Part shown: positions 11,642 through 26,300 of the stretch, piece after piece
Layout: each line of letters begins with the position of its first letter
Numbering within the stretch: position 1 is the stretch's first letter
NCBI GenBank assembly: GCA_024516035.1
Contig: CM044961.1
Coordinates: forward strand, 13,514,439 to 13,578,438
Direction of reading: 5' to 3'
Length of the DNA: 64,000 nucleotides
DNA from: Bactericera cockerelli
Taxonomy: Eukaryota; Arthropoda; Insecta; Hemiptera; Triozidae
Position numbers and translations under genes: made by a program
The notes under the pieces: generated by a model
Seen by the model: the letters and a program-made list of their open reading frames with translations, nothing else
Databases searched by the model: none
What the model was told of the DNA's origin: nothing

Positions 11642-14600
11642 ATGGGGTCGTTGTTCAGGAGTGAAGAAATGGCCCTGTGTCAGCTCTTCCTGCAGAGTGA
11701 AGCCGCCTATGCTTGCGTTTCCGAACTGGGGGAGCTGGGGCTGGTCCAGTTTCGTGACGTAAGTCTATTCTACCTTTCCGATTTTAAGAGAGAACTGTCC
11801 CTTTGGAATTCTTAAATTAATCCTAGGAAGTATTATGAGAAAGTTTGCTGCATCTTGACCTCATTGAAAAGTTGATGACTTGGACTGAAGTTATGAAACT
11901 AGTCATGGTTAGGGTGGGGTTTTTTTCTGATGGTCAAGTGATAAGGGTGGTACCTCTCCTAGGAATAAATAAGTATTGGAGTAGACCTTATGAAAAATAA
12001 AAGTAGTGTGTTAAGACTTCTGAAAGACTAATATTTCCCTTTATGGAACTGTATGTCTAGTTGATTAGATAAGACTTCAGTTTCACCTGGATTAGTCAAT
12101 GCAATAATACTGCCATTACCAGCTTTGGTAAAATTCTAGTTGAGATGGCTAGCTCACTACTTCAATTTTTGGCCAATATGAGTTATATTTCACTTTCCAA
12201 TTAGTTGGAGATGTAAAAAAATCTCTCTGAAATGCATTTCATATGTAGGTAGTTATGTGTTCATTTTTTTGGCCCTGAGAACCTTGATTGGTACTTATCT
12301 TTTGAACAATACAGATGTAACAGAACAGAGTTAAAATATATAAGTTTTTTTAATTTTCCGATTTAGAATAAAATTCCCTTCTTTCAATAGGTAGGTATAA
12401 TGATGAATAAGTCTATATTTTGAAGATGTCAGAAATCAATTTTAAAAATGTAATATTTGGATTATTTACATATTTCACCTATTACAGGGCCCCAAAGTAA
12501 ACATATTAGAAAAAGTGGTGTTCTTCCTTTATTCTGCTAGTAATCTAATCCTCATAATAATAGTCTAAACATATTTGACTGTAATTTTATTGTACCAATG
12601 AAGCTTATTATTCAACAAATGGTTGTTTCATAGATTTTTCTATGGATACAGCAAGTGTCATGGGTACAGTTCGAAGTTCTGTGCCCATGAGTGAAGTTTT
12701 TTATGTATAAAATTTGAATTTTATTATTTTCATGATGTTTTTTAATATAACATATATTAATATTCCTCAATTCACTGGGTAGATTTTTCAATATTTAAAT
12801 ATAGCAATAATTACCCACCCTACTTGGACCCTAAAACTATCAATTATCTGCTTCTCCTTTTCAGTTGAATCCAGATGTCAATGCATTTCAGCGTAAGTTT
12901 GTCAATGAAGTGCGAAGGTGTGATGAGATGGAGCGTAAGCTCCGCTACTTGGAGAAGGAGATCAAAAAAGATGGGATTCCCATGATGGATGTTGGAGAAA
13001 GTCCTGAAGCTCCTCAACCCAGGGAGATGATTGATTTAGAGGCAAGTTTCTAGATACACCAGATTAAGAAAATAAATATTTTTATCAAAAAAAAAAAATG
13101 AAAAAAAAAAAAAAATAAAGGATAATTACAAATATTGAAAAAATATGAAAGAAAAAAAGCTTGATAAATGTTAGTAAAGATGAATACTTTTTATACTACC
13201 TATATCTGGCCCCAATCAGGCTAGGTTAAATCTAAAATAAAATAAAAATCTGTCCCACAGAAAAGAAAATGTGTAAAATAGCCAAGTTCTAAATCAAATA
13301 AATTGGTGTGACACCACATGACTTTGCTTATCACTCAAACAGAAGTCAAATTCCATCACAGGTCACTCAATAGTAACATCTAGATAAAAATTAATGTCAA
13401 ATTTGTAATGAGCACCTCAAAATTATTGGACTTGATATGTCACAACCCCAATCTAGGATGAATAATAAAAAAGTTATCCAAGTGGCACTATTTATTTTTA
13501 CTTAGAGTACCTCTGAAAAAACTTGCCAAGTGTATAGGTAGGAGAATATATTTGAGTAATATAAGCTGGGTAACCTCACCCTACCTTGGTGAGGTTAATG
13601 TGGGTAGCTGGTATGATTCCCAGCGAATGGAGGGTGAAACCAAATAGAATTGTTGGCATTAGGAAGGGCATCCAGCTGTAAAAAATGTGCCAAAACCAAC
13701 AACCTCAAACATGAGTTTGAACAACGTTGACCCTGCTTGAGTGGGATAAGACAGAGTAAAAGAAGAAAAAAGAAGCACTGCATGTAGGCTGGAACTTGGC
13801 CTGGCTCATTGCCTGGTTTTCTTAGAAGTTTGGATTTAAATTAAATCATAATATTTGAATATAATGCAAATCAGTATTTAAGCTCTGGACTCAAACCAGA
13901 TATCAATCTATGTACTGAAACCAGCTTAACAATCAACATATTTTAATAAAATTTCCATCCGTAGGCAACATTTGAGAAGCTGGAACATGAGACACGAGAT
14001 GTGAATCAATACGCAGAGAACTTGAAGAAGAACTTCTTGGAACTGACAGAACTAAAACACGTTCTGCGGAAAACTCAAATATTCTTTGATGAGGTAAGTT
14101 AGCTACACAATATGTGATTTATTATGGCAGGTTCAATTCCTGCTTGTAAAATTTAGGTATATGAGGTTATGTCATATTCTGTACCATAGGTATAACAATG
14201 ATTGGAAACAATACTTTGGTCAGAACTAGTTACAGGAAGCTGGTGATTGGCAACAACCATAGAAAAACTTATACCTGTAGAAATATTTTAATGCACTTGC
14301 AAGCAATATAAAAATAAAAAAAAGGTAAAAAAAAATTCATATGAAAAAAATTATACCCTGGTTTCTCAAGTCATTTGTGTAGGAGTTGTTGTGTGGCTGT
14401 GCTTTGTTATTCAATGTCCATGTGAACTTTAAAAAGAAGAAGAAAAAAATATGTCAGAATTTTACTCTTTGTGACTGACTCTAAACAATTTAAACTACAT
14501 TCTTAGTGTGATGAACTTTTAAGTAATGCAAAACATATTATATTACAAGAAAAAAATTGCAGTGTTTCTACCTTTAGCATACTTATACAAATAGAAAAAT

Positions 14601-17270
14601 GATATTGGGCAAGTTTCTAAATCCAATAGTGGAACCAACGGTTCTACACATTGAATTTATTTTTATTATAATTTCAACAGTTGAGATTTGTTGACAGGAG
14701 TGACATCATAATTATCATGCACTAGATCCATTTATTTATTCATCTTTTGGAACATGTAGGGATTCATCAGATCCACTATGAGATTTGATCTGGCCTGGTT
14801 GATTTTTTTTCTCCAATGGTGGAAAAATTCAAATATTTTCATAACCTTTTTTAATATTTTCTTCTTCTAATACTATTTTGATGTTAACACCTGCTGTGTC
14901 TGCCCTCGTTTATACAAAGTTTCAACCACCCTTTGAATAACTGGAACACAACAAATTAAATATTCAAGAAAATTTACCATGTAAGCCTGCTGATAAATTC
15001 AAATTTTGAAATCCCACCATTAGTCTCTTTAAGTGTTGGGCTCAATTGGTTCATTGATGAAGTCATTATTAAGATCATGTGATGCATAATGGAAACCGCC
15101 AGAGAAGACTTATGTGTTGCCACTAGTGCATATTTAGAAACTTGACCAGAATTGACAAATTTTGCTCTGAAACCTTTCCCCAGTTCACACTTTTCCATTT
15201 CCTGAAAGTAGAATATAGGATTAACCCTTTTCAGCACTCAAAGCTTTAACTGCACCCCCTCACTATTCAACCAATGCTAAACATTGCAAATGGTGGGGAA
15301 GACTAACAGCACGAATCTCTCTCTATCTATTGAGGTGGTGGTGGTAGAGGCTAGAATGAAACGGTTGTAACAATGAATACAATGCTTTAGTGCTTTACTA
15401 GAGTTGGGTATTATACTCATAGTAACTTTACTTTTTAACTTATAAGCAACAATATTAAAAAAAGGAAAATGTCATATCTTCTTAGCTTTCTCTATAATCT
15501 CAATTATCAGAAGTGAGAAAAAAATAGACATACATTTTCAGCCCTTCAATCTTTTCATTCTTTCTTGAAAACTCACATGGCAGTCCATAATGCTTCTATT
15601 ATCAGAAGAACAAATATCAAATTTTAACAAAATTGGGATATATGTTTTTTTGAGAGTAACATTTAAGGAGGGATTTATTTAGAAATGAATTTGAATTCAC
15701 ACTCCAGTATAAGTTCTCCCTGAACATTTCCAAATTAGAAGAAAAATTCAACAAATTGTTTCTTATTTTTATAAAAGCATTATGGATAGAATGATGTATA
15801 AGATGTTTTCAATATACTATTTAGTATCAATTGGACCTCAGTAGCTGCTTGTTGCTGGGCAAACAATCATTTGTGCTGTTCTAATCTATATCTTGTCTTC
15901 GCATAGTCTATCTTTTTCCCTTCAGAACTATTCCTTCTTATATCTATTTCTTCTGCCTGCTTTGGCTGACCCTGGACCAACAAAGCCTACAATTTCGGGT
16001 CCACCTTGGAAAAAAAAAGAAGATAAAAAATCATACTGACTTATTATTATTAGTCTTGTTTTAAATGAAGGAATATTTTTTTTTGTGGTTCATAATGCCA
16101 ACTTTGTCTTAGTTTAATGTCCTACCTCTAGGGACACATCAGAAAAATGTGCATTTAGTAAGTAATTTGTGACAGTTTGCTGTCTGCTTTTGGGGCAACT
16201 CAAATAATACTAATAGTGCGATGAAAAATGCAGGCTTTGGTCCTCTACATTTAAATTTCCATCCTAACATTAGCACAAGTTTCATATGAATGAATGACAA
16301 ACAGAAAACCAGTATAATAAATTTTAATGATCATAAATATCAGATCTCATTGCTGTTAAAATAAAGAAATATACTTTTCAAATTTGAAATAAACTTTATT
16401 TAGCTGTCAAAGTTAATATCTTGCAAGACACATATTTAGAAAATTTCATGAATGGTTTGAGTTTGTTCAAGTAACTCGAATTTTTTGCCACCAAGTTCAA
16501 GGATGCATTATTTATCTATTTTATACAACAACAAGAAAAGGGTTGATAAAATACTATATAGATTACCTACCATATCACAAAATTTCATATAAAATGGGGA
16601 TTCAAAGTTATTAAAAAAAAGTAAGCCCCCGTTAACACCCAGAAATCTTCAATTTATTTTATCTTTCTTCTGTAGTTTTATTCTTTTTTTTCTCCCCCTT
16701 GTTTATTTTACATCTCTCATTTTAGTTTTATTTGTACGCTTTATTTCTTTATTTTTTTTCATAATTCTGTACTCATTAACTTGTTTTCAAAATCTGTTAT
16801 GTTACTTGTATTATTTATTTTTGCTTTCTGTTCTGTTTCCGTTTTGTTTATTTCTTGCCCTTCTCTCTACGTTCTGTTACTTATTTATGTTTTCTGTTCT
16901 CTCTCTCCCTTCTCATTCCTTGCTCTGTTGGGTGTCGGGTTGTGCTTTGGTGTTGTCCTGGGACTTCCGATCCCACTTGGAATGAACTGTCAACAAACCA
17001 ATGTCTCATCAACTTGTGCTACTGTCTCGGGGGTTGTACAATACTTACATACAACACTTTTACTTCACATTCTGTCCACTATGAATACAAAAAAAAAAAT
17101 CCATCCTCCCAATTCTGTCCTTGTGTCTGAAATACTTCAAACATGTGCTCCCTCTATTGGCTGAAACTTCTACTCTTCCTGCTTCTTTTCCCCCTACTTT
17201 CTCTATTCTTACTATTATTCTTCCCCTTTCTCTCTCCCTAAATACTTCTCCCTTTTTCTAACTGTCCCTA

Positions 17271-17317
<47 letters not shown>

Positions 17318-17324
17318 TTCTCTT

Positions 17325-17355
<31 letters not shown>

Positions 17356-20300
17356 CTCTCTCTTTCCCTCTCTTTCCCTCTCTCTCTCTCTTTCTCCCCA
17401 CCCCCTCTATCTCACTATCTACATTATTCCTCTAAATTACGTTCTTATCCGTCCCTTATCGTACAAATACTCCAAACCACCATGTCTTTCAACTACATCT
17501 CATTCCGCCTCTAATTCCTATCCTCTCCCTCTTCCATCCTCCCGTTCCTCCTCGTTCACACAAAGATTGACCAGGATGTGTCCCCGCCCTCACAGATGGC
17601 AGACCCGTCACGCGAGGACGAACAGGTCACGTTGCTCGGAGAAGAAGGACTGCGGGCCGGCGGTCAGGCTCTCAAACTAGGGTAACCCTCTCTCTCATTT
17701 ACCTTATTAGTTAGGGTAACCCTCATTCTCGTTTACCCTATTTATTAGGGTAACCCTCATTCTCATAATGTGGTACCCTGAATTTTGGTAAATCAGGACC
17801 TCGTTCCAGAGAGAACTATCACTCTCAAAATCCCCATATCGCCCTTTCAATCAAGTTTCGTTTAAATAATGCAATCAGAGAGTGTGTTATTTGAACGAAA
17901 TTTGACAGTTAAGAGGGAGATTTGGGGATTTTGAGAGTGCTTTCTGGAATCAGGCTCAACTTACCTCAGTTTGATTGAATTTGGTTGTAGTATCCCTTTT
18001 TATAATGATTTTGGTATAAATCGTATTTTACAGGGAGGCTAAGTTTATCTAATAACAGGTAATTGAGGCTTCTTTCTCCTCTAGTGTTGTACGTATTGTT
18101 TTAGGAAATTAGAATATTTTCTCGGGAAGTCAGGTCAACATTGAGCTTAGGTTTGTAGTAGTGGAGTGAATTTCTATTAGAAATCCTTCTATATTGTGGT
18201 TACAAGTGTATAAACTGACAGAAATATCAATGATGCCCTCACTAAAATCAATTAAACAAATAATCCCACAATAGAAATCACTGATGGGTGTTAAGGAACT
18301 AACTGTACCTATGTGTGTTGGACGAAAATCAGTTATTTTAACCCTGGTAAGCACCTTGTGTTCATGTATATGTCTTGCACTCCACAACAATTTGTGTTTA
18401 ACCCTTTGTAATTAACTACTAATGATAACTCTTAAATTAATTCAGTTGTATACTATGTTAACTTTGGTACAGACAAGATTATGAAATAACCTCACTAAAA
18501 TATAATATCAAAAACAACTCTCAAATATTTATAATAGAAAAAAAATCAATTTCCAACCATTTTTTTCATATTATTTTTATAAACAGCTTTATGTTGTAAG
18601 TAATGTTTTAAATTACTATACATACTATCTTAAACAGTCTAGGTCTAGACTATCATCGTTAACAATGTAACTACTCTATGATAATGGTAGTTCAATGTCA
18701 AGTAAATTCGTTGACAAATTAATTTAGGTAGGAAAATACTAAACTTTTTAATGTCTAACATGGACGGGAGGTTGTGAATTTGGTTGGCCAAGTCTTAACC
18801 TGGCTCGACGTTGGATAATTTCAGGAATCTTATAAAATCCGTTTATTAAACATTATCATTAATACTGGCCGAAGAATATTTTGAGGAAGAATAGCAAAGG
18901 AATATTTTATGGAAGAAAAAAAAACTTGGAAAGGGAAATGTCAGGAAGTTTTTCAGTTGAAGTTTTGGGGTTAACAAACTTTCTATTAAAAATAGTTGTA
19001 CAGTGAGAGTAAATTAATTTTTAATAAAATAATTTAGAGTGGGAGGAAAAGTTTATGTCAGAAGCACCCCTGTAGCGAGGAAGGAAACGAAGGCTCGGCT
19101 GACATCAAGATAGAGTTCTGTTTTTTCTTAGCGAGAAAAAAAAAATTGAAAAAAAAGTTCAGGAAAGTTGGGACCTAATATATTTCCTTGGAGCAAAATA
19201 TTAAAAATAAAAGCGTACAATGGCATTTCGCAAGTTTTCAGTGTTTATTAATTAGAATTTTTGTGCATGGCATTTTGTTTTTCTTTGATGTTTAATTTTT
19301 GTTCAAGAAGCAGTTTTTTTTGTGTCGTATCATATGCTTTGTTGAAGTCTACAAATCAAATTCTATCTTGGGAAGTTTTACAATGGGTTATTGACCTTTT
19401 GAGAACTTGGATTTACACATATTACAATGGTTATAGAAAATCTTCAATCCCAACAATGACTCTTCTATGCGTTTTCTGTTTTATCTTCTACCATTTTTAT
19501 TTTATCTCTTAATTTTAATTGGCTTTCTTGCTTCCTGCTTTGGCATAAATATCTTAAATATTTACAAAAATAAAATGAAATAATTTATTACATAAAAACA
19601 AAGTTTGTGTTACTGTCTGATAAAACAAAATCTTTGTTTTGCCTCAAAGTCATTTACATTTCAATTCTCATTTTATGAATACTTGTTATTTGTTTTGTCC
19701 TAGTATTTGTGAGCATGTTTTATGTTAAGCATTCTGCATTTTTTATACTACTTCTAAGCAAGGGAATGATTGCACTGGTATTGAGCTAGTGTAGTGGTGG
19801 CCACTAACACAATCTACTGTAAATGCTGCTATCCTTATCTCATTCCTCACCTTCCTTCTCTACTCTTTTCCTCCCAATTTTTAAATAAAATAATTTAAAT
19901 TTTCAACATATTTTTTTATGATTCAAATAGATGCATGCAATTTTGGATCATTGATCTTCATTTGATGAAAAATCATAGAAATTTCAGTGATATTTACCAT
20001 GAAATTTTCTATTTATCTTGTTTTCTGGATTTCAGTGAAATATTAGCATTACGAATTGTTGTACTTGAATTCAATCCTTTGATGAATCAAGTTGGTAATT
20101 GAACACATTTCAAATTATTAACATAGAATTATTACGTTTTTTTCTCTTCCGATTTTGAACAAAAGTGTTTCAATAATTTCTCATAAACAGAAGGATGCCC
20201 TAACAGAAATCCCAGATTATGGACTTCATTGTTTTGCCTGTTTTTTGTACCCTATTTTTCATTTTGTTTGGTTTCTCTTTTGTTTTATCCCCGTCCCTCC

Positions 20301-23300
20301 CCCTTTCCACAAACTCCCCGCAATCTATCTCCAATGACCCACCCATTCTGATGTTGATTCGCAACTATCGACCTATCTGATCTTGTGATTGATCTCATTC
20401 CCATTCTACACATTGATTGCATAACCTTTCATCTTGATCCCATCATCCCCACTCCCATCCCCGTGTGATCCCATAATCCCGAGTGTAGCAAGAGGGTGGC
20501 CTCACATCTACCGAGTCAATGACACGGGCTTTGATCAGTGACGATACCATCGCCCGCCAAACCAATGCAGGAGGACCGGTCCAACTTGGGTATGTATGTA
20601 CACGGGACTCAGAATCAGGAATATTGGGGTTCGAGACTTGGTCATGGGTTTTTTTAAGCCGATTAGGGAGGGAACAGTTTTTTTTTTGGCATTGGGCAAA
20701 AAAACCCATAGGTACAGCCATTTTCTTTAATATTTCAAAGATATGAGGGAACAGCTACGTCATGTTTTTTCATCATTTGGGAAATATTTTTAAATTATTT
20801 TTTCTGGTTCAACACCACCCAAACATGTTTTACTGTATGAATTGCTACTGACGCAAAACGGTGATCATAGTTATTTCATGACAAAGGCGGGTTTTATGGT
20901 GAATTTTTCTGTGAATTTATTTTCAACTTTCGTATGGATGTCATTTATTAAAGTTTTAACATTCAAAATTACATCAATGGTAGTTGTATTATGTATAATA
21001 TTTTTTTTTTTTTTTTGAAAACTATACCATTATATTAATTTTAAGGCAATATTGGAGGACAACACATAGTATTATCACGCTCTACCAGGAAAAGAGCAAT
21101 CTCAAAACTATAAAAAAATAACAAGATACAACAGAAAAAAAACGAAGAAATAAAAATCTGTAGAAATGAACACCTACCTAAGTGGAATATTAAAACCGTA
21201 GGCAAAAACGTGTTCGATAGTATAGTTATTCAACCAGACTCAATATAAAACAACCTTTGTTTTTAGATTTTGAAGTAGAATTTATTTTATTATTTTAACA
21301 TTAAAAAAACGTAGGTTGACAATAAGAATGAATATAATAGCGACCCGAAGTTTCAGCTTCTCAAAGTTTCTTGAGATTTTTTTTTCCTTGCGGTATAAAA
21401 TAATATCAGAGATGGCATTGTATTTTTATCTATTATCAATCCAAGTCTTGTAGGAAGAAATTTGTTTCCAACAATTACTGTGCATGTGGGTTGAAAATCT
21501 TACTTGAGTTTCATTGTTTTTAATTCTATTTTGTAAAAAAAATTAAACTTTTTCTTTGAATAGTTTGGCATGGTTTCGAATAATTTACATGAAAAGTCGA
21601 TGAAGTTTTGAGTGACCTACTTCTATTATTTTCTGAATTTTTTATTCCAAAATTTAGTTACAAATTCATTATTTATTATTATTTGATATTGTACCTATTA
21701 TATCAGAGCCATACCGAGCGTTTTTTTTTCTTTCTTTTTTTCCCTAAATCAAGTAATGCCTGTTGATCAGTTTGTGTGAAGTTTTAATCAAAAGTGTGCA
21801 CTAATTCCAAGTGATCTCCAAGACTTAACTGAAACAAGTGTGCTTACCTGGGGAGTTTCTTCTATAACTTTTAACACCCATTTTAAGATCGTGAACTTTC
21901 TGTAAATTAATTTCACAGGGGTAAAGTATTTGATTGTAACCAGGATTTAATATTATGAACTTTCTCCCGTCATGTTGAGAAAATTGATTTTATATTTACA
22001 AGCTATAGGTATACAAAAAAGTCGAAATATGTCGGAGCAATACAGTAATGGTCTACGATTTATTCTTTTATTTACACCTTCATGTTCCTCAGAACAATTT
22101 TTATTGCTTCCTAAAACATAAAGTGTGAGATGAGATATTATAAAGTAACTAAAGTAAGTAGGTAATTGTTAATAGCAAATAACTCATGCATTCTAAAGGA
22201 ATATGAGAAAAGTCCAAGTTTATTTGTTGGTTGATAGAAATAAAACTGTTATTTTCCACTCTTTGGAAGTTGGGGAGGAAGGTTTTTTTTTCATAAAAAA
22301 AAGGAAAGAAATTATGAAAGCATTTATGTATAATTTTTTGTGGGGTGATTCCATTACTTTCCTTTCTATAGGATAAGGAAAGTAAAAAGGAATTGGGAAA
22401 TTGTGCATTTTGATCAAAACAACTCCTCTCCCATACTTCACACAAAAAATTGTATCAAGCTAAATCATTAAATTATATTAAAAAAAAAGAATAAAAAAAA
22501 TAGATGCTTTCGTACTTTCAATATTGTTTCAATCACAGTCCAGTAGTATTTGTTGCAAACTCAATTTAATGTTTCACTAATTTCAACTTTTTCTTTCCTT
22601 TCCACACCAATTCTTCCTATCTCATTTTAATCTTTCTCGATATTCCTTCTCATTCATTAAATCCCATACTTCTTACTCCTTCAAATCCTCACTTTCTTTC
22701 CTTTCTATACCAATTCTTCCTATCTCATTTTAATCTTTCTCGATATTCCTTCTCATTCATTAAACCCCATACTTCTTACTCCTTCAAATTCTCACTTTTT
22801 TTTTTGTTTTGTTTTTGTTTTTGTTTTTTTTTTTTTTTTTTTTTTTACAAATTAACGGGGTTTACCCATGTTTTATTTCCTTTCTATACCAATTCTTCCT
22901 ATCTCATTTTAATCTGTCTCTCCATTCCTTCTCTCATTCGTTAAATCCCATACTTCTTACTCCTTCAAATCCTCACTTGTTGCCCCTTCAATCCTCGGCG
23001 CGCCTTCAGTTTCGTCGCCGGCGTTGCGTTGCGTGAGCGCATGGCTGCGTTCGAGCGCATGCTGTGGCGCGCGTGCAGGGGCAACGTGTTCCTGCGCCAG
23101 GCGGAGATAGAGACGCCCCTGGAGGACATCAACTCCAGTGACCCGGTGTACAAGAGCGTGTTCATCATCTTCTTCCAGGGAGACCAGCTGAAGAGTCGCG
23201 TCATGAAAATCTGCGAAGGTAACTTGTCTTTGTATTCAAAATAACAATAATCCCGGAAGTACCGGTTCATTTATTTAAGAGCAGAGCTCTTCATGTGAGT

Positions 23301-26300
23301 GTAATGAGATACAGACATGTCCATTGCCCATCCTCCAATAATATTACAACGACTTGGTCACATACTCAAATAAATGATTAAAAATACCAGCATTGGGTGC
23401 GTTAAAAAGGGTAAGATACTCGTACATATCTCATTGGGGTGGGAAGATCTATTGACGCCCAGATCCAATGACAAGACTAGGCTTCTTCCATGTCCAAAAA
23501 CTAACGTCATAGCTGCTCCCTTCATGATTCAGCTTCATAACTGAATATTTTTAATTTTATTTATAAAGATGAGTGTTTCACAACCTTATTTTCGTATCCA
23601 TGAACCAGCAGCTACTGAAGAAACGTATGGTCTATATTGTAGCTTGTCCATCTCGTCGTAAGCCTCCCCTCTGATGGGAGGTATATGAGTTGGGTGGAAG
23701 AGATTGCCACAGGCAATAACCCCGCCCTTTAGGTAGGACATTATTGTTATTTTATTTTTTACTTATTTATTTTGTCATTTGTTTTTTTTTTTTTTTTTTT
23801 CTTTTTTTTCTTAATTTTATACTGTTACCATTGTACTTTGTCCTCCTAATAAATCTACAAAAAAACACGTTTCTAAACACCCATTCCCCTCCCCTAGGGT
23901 TCCGTGCCACCCTCTACCCCTGCCCCGAGGCGCCCACAGACCGCCGCGAGATGTCCATGGGCGTGACCACCCGCATAGAGGACCTGAACACGGTGATAGG
24001 CGAGACCCAGGACCACAGGCACCGCGTCCTGGTAGCCGCCGCCAAGAACATCAAGAACTGGTTCATCAAGGTGACTCACGGATGCTTTTTTAACTTTGCT
24101 TATGCTATATAATAAAGAATAAGACCGACCTCAGTAGCTTGATCGAAAAGGCGGCGGACTTGCAACCTGGAGGTCGGTGGTTCAAGTCCCGGTTTCAGCG
24201 TAGATTTAGTAGAACGAGTTTGAGTAGTTGTGATATCACGAATGTGATTAACACGAATATATATAATAATTGTTTTTATTCATATTTTCATACTATGTCA
24301 CATCATCTACCTCCTCTTAAGTACTCTTGTACTTTTCGGGAGATAGGGTACATTTTACAATATATGTTAAATCATTTCTTCATTAATTTATGTCTTCCAT
24401 ATTGATTTAAATTTCATTATTGCAATTTATCAAATATTTTTTAATCTCTTTCTTCATTTTATTTTCATTTAAAATATTTCTCAGATTTGTTGGAATGTTA
24501 TTTAGCATAGTTGGGATTTGAAAAGATCTTATTATTGCTCCATAATTATTGTTGACTCTTGGTGTTATATAATGCACATGTCGCGTGTTATGATTTGTGT
24601 CTTCTGTTCTTCTATAATTTTCTTTATAATAATGTTTGGTTAAAAGCGTATAGATGTATAAATTTTCAAAGTTTAATATTTCATTTTCGTATGATAACTT
24701 ATATAAAAACTTATAATAAAGAATAAGGAATTCTATAATAAGGAAAGTATATTTTTTCTTTTTGGAGGGAAAGATTTGCTGTTTCAAACACAGGCTTGAT
24801 TTTATTAGAGCCCGTGAAAGGGTTTTGTACCTTCTAGAAAACCCCCCATTTTTCAGGGTTTTCACTGTTTTTCCTCGAGAGACTGAAACAACAAGACCTC
24901 CCATTTTCGAGGTTAGACATTGGGTTAACTTCCCAATCGTTGAAAAAAAAAAAAAAAAAATTGTTCCGGGCACAATGCCTCGAGAATAAAGGCACAAGAA
25001 ATGAGTGCCAAGAAACAAAATATGTACTTGAGATCAACTGGTTTGTGGGGAATTTGGGCCCTCGCAGCCTGTTGTGACCCATAAGACCCTGTTACAAAAA
25101 ATATAACAGCTATGACTATAATTAACAAATATGACTTTAATTGATTATAAAAATAATTCCTCTTTGTCTCTCAGGTCCGCAAGATTAAGGCTATCTACCA
25201 CACCCTGAACTTCTTCAACTTGGACGTGACTCAGAAGTGTCTGATAGCCGAGTGCTGGGTGCCTGTGCTCGACATTGACGCGATTCAGCTAGCTCTGCGT
25301 CGCGGAACCGTAAGTTTCCTCCGGGATCCCACTGAGTACAAAGTTTTTTTACTTTCCTTATCCTATAATAAGGAAAGTATTCGTCGAAATTTTGACCTAC
25401 CCAGTTTTTCACATTTCTGGACGAATCATAGCCTCAGGATACCAAAAAAGTTGTTTTCAGCCATTGGTCCGTGCGTCTGTCTGTCTGTCTGTCCGTCTGT
25501 ATGTGCGTAAACAGGATATATTGAGAACAGTAAGAGTCCTGTTCCTATTCCTAATATGATGAGGAAAGTCGTGTGATGTTTACACCAGATTTTTTATTCA
25601 ACAATTTTGATCAATATTTATTTACAATTTTTATATACAGGTGCAGTCAAAAGTTATAGTTAATGAAAGATAAACAAAGTTCGATCAAGGGTGGTGATAA
25701 TGCCTTTGGCATTCTCTTCATCTTTCTTCATTCAAAGTTTCGCACTTGACTCTTCTTCTAGGATCAAAAAAATTTGAGCACACGATTAGCTCAGTTGTAA
25801 GATACTCGCTTGTCATGCGGAAGGTCCCGGGTTCGATCCGCAGAGCCGACAAAATGCTTGTATGCAAAATTTGTTTGCAGTTGTTTGTAAAGGATACCTT
25901 CCGGTGCCCTCGTGTTGACCCAGCACCTAAATGGAAAGTATTGTGTGTCCCGGTAACACAGTGGTCAAGGCGTCTGACTGGTGAGCCAGAGGTCGCGGGC
26001 TTGAAACCCAGCCGGCACATGACAAGTTATCCTCCCATTTGGGGTTTTGACCTCATAGTAATACGTCTTGGGTTTACTGCTGGAATAATGGGTCTCATTA
26101 GCCCTAATCAATCCGTATAAATAAGGCGATTTTATTATCATTATTCTCGCACAGCAGAGAAAGGGGAAGCCCTAACTTCCCAATAGATCCCCAGAACCGA
26201 CAAAAAAAATGGCTAACTACAACATAAATCACAAAAGAGTCCGCATTAGCTGCTGTTTCATGGCTACGAAATAAAAAGAGTTATGAAACACTCATATATT

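Noticed and set aside
11353..11643. 96-codon minus-strand frame over the Vha100 start
   Set aside because: Antisense to the 5' region, no recognisable similarity, and explained by chance openness.
13042..13047. GT at 13046 as the exon 2 donor
   Set aside because: Joining it to exon 3 gives a frameshift and stop; the GC donor restores the conserved protein exactly.
16781..17164. 127-codon frame in Vha100 intron 3
   Set aside because: Translates T-rich low-complexity DNA into a hydrophobic run. No splice or family support.
24407..25018. 203-codon open frame on the minus strand as a gene
   Set aside because: Only the C-terminal third resembles anything (a non-LTR reverse transcriptase tail). 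The rest is low complexity and unrelated, so it is annotated as a retrotransposon remnant.
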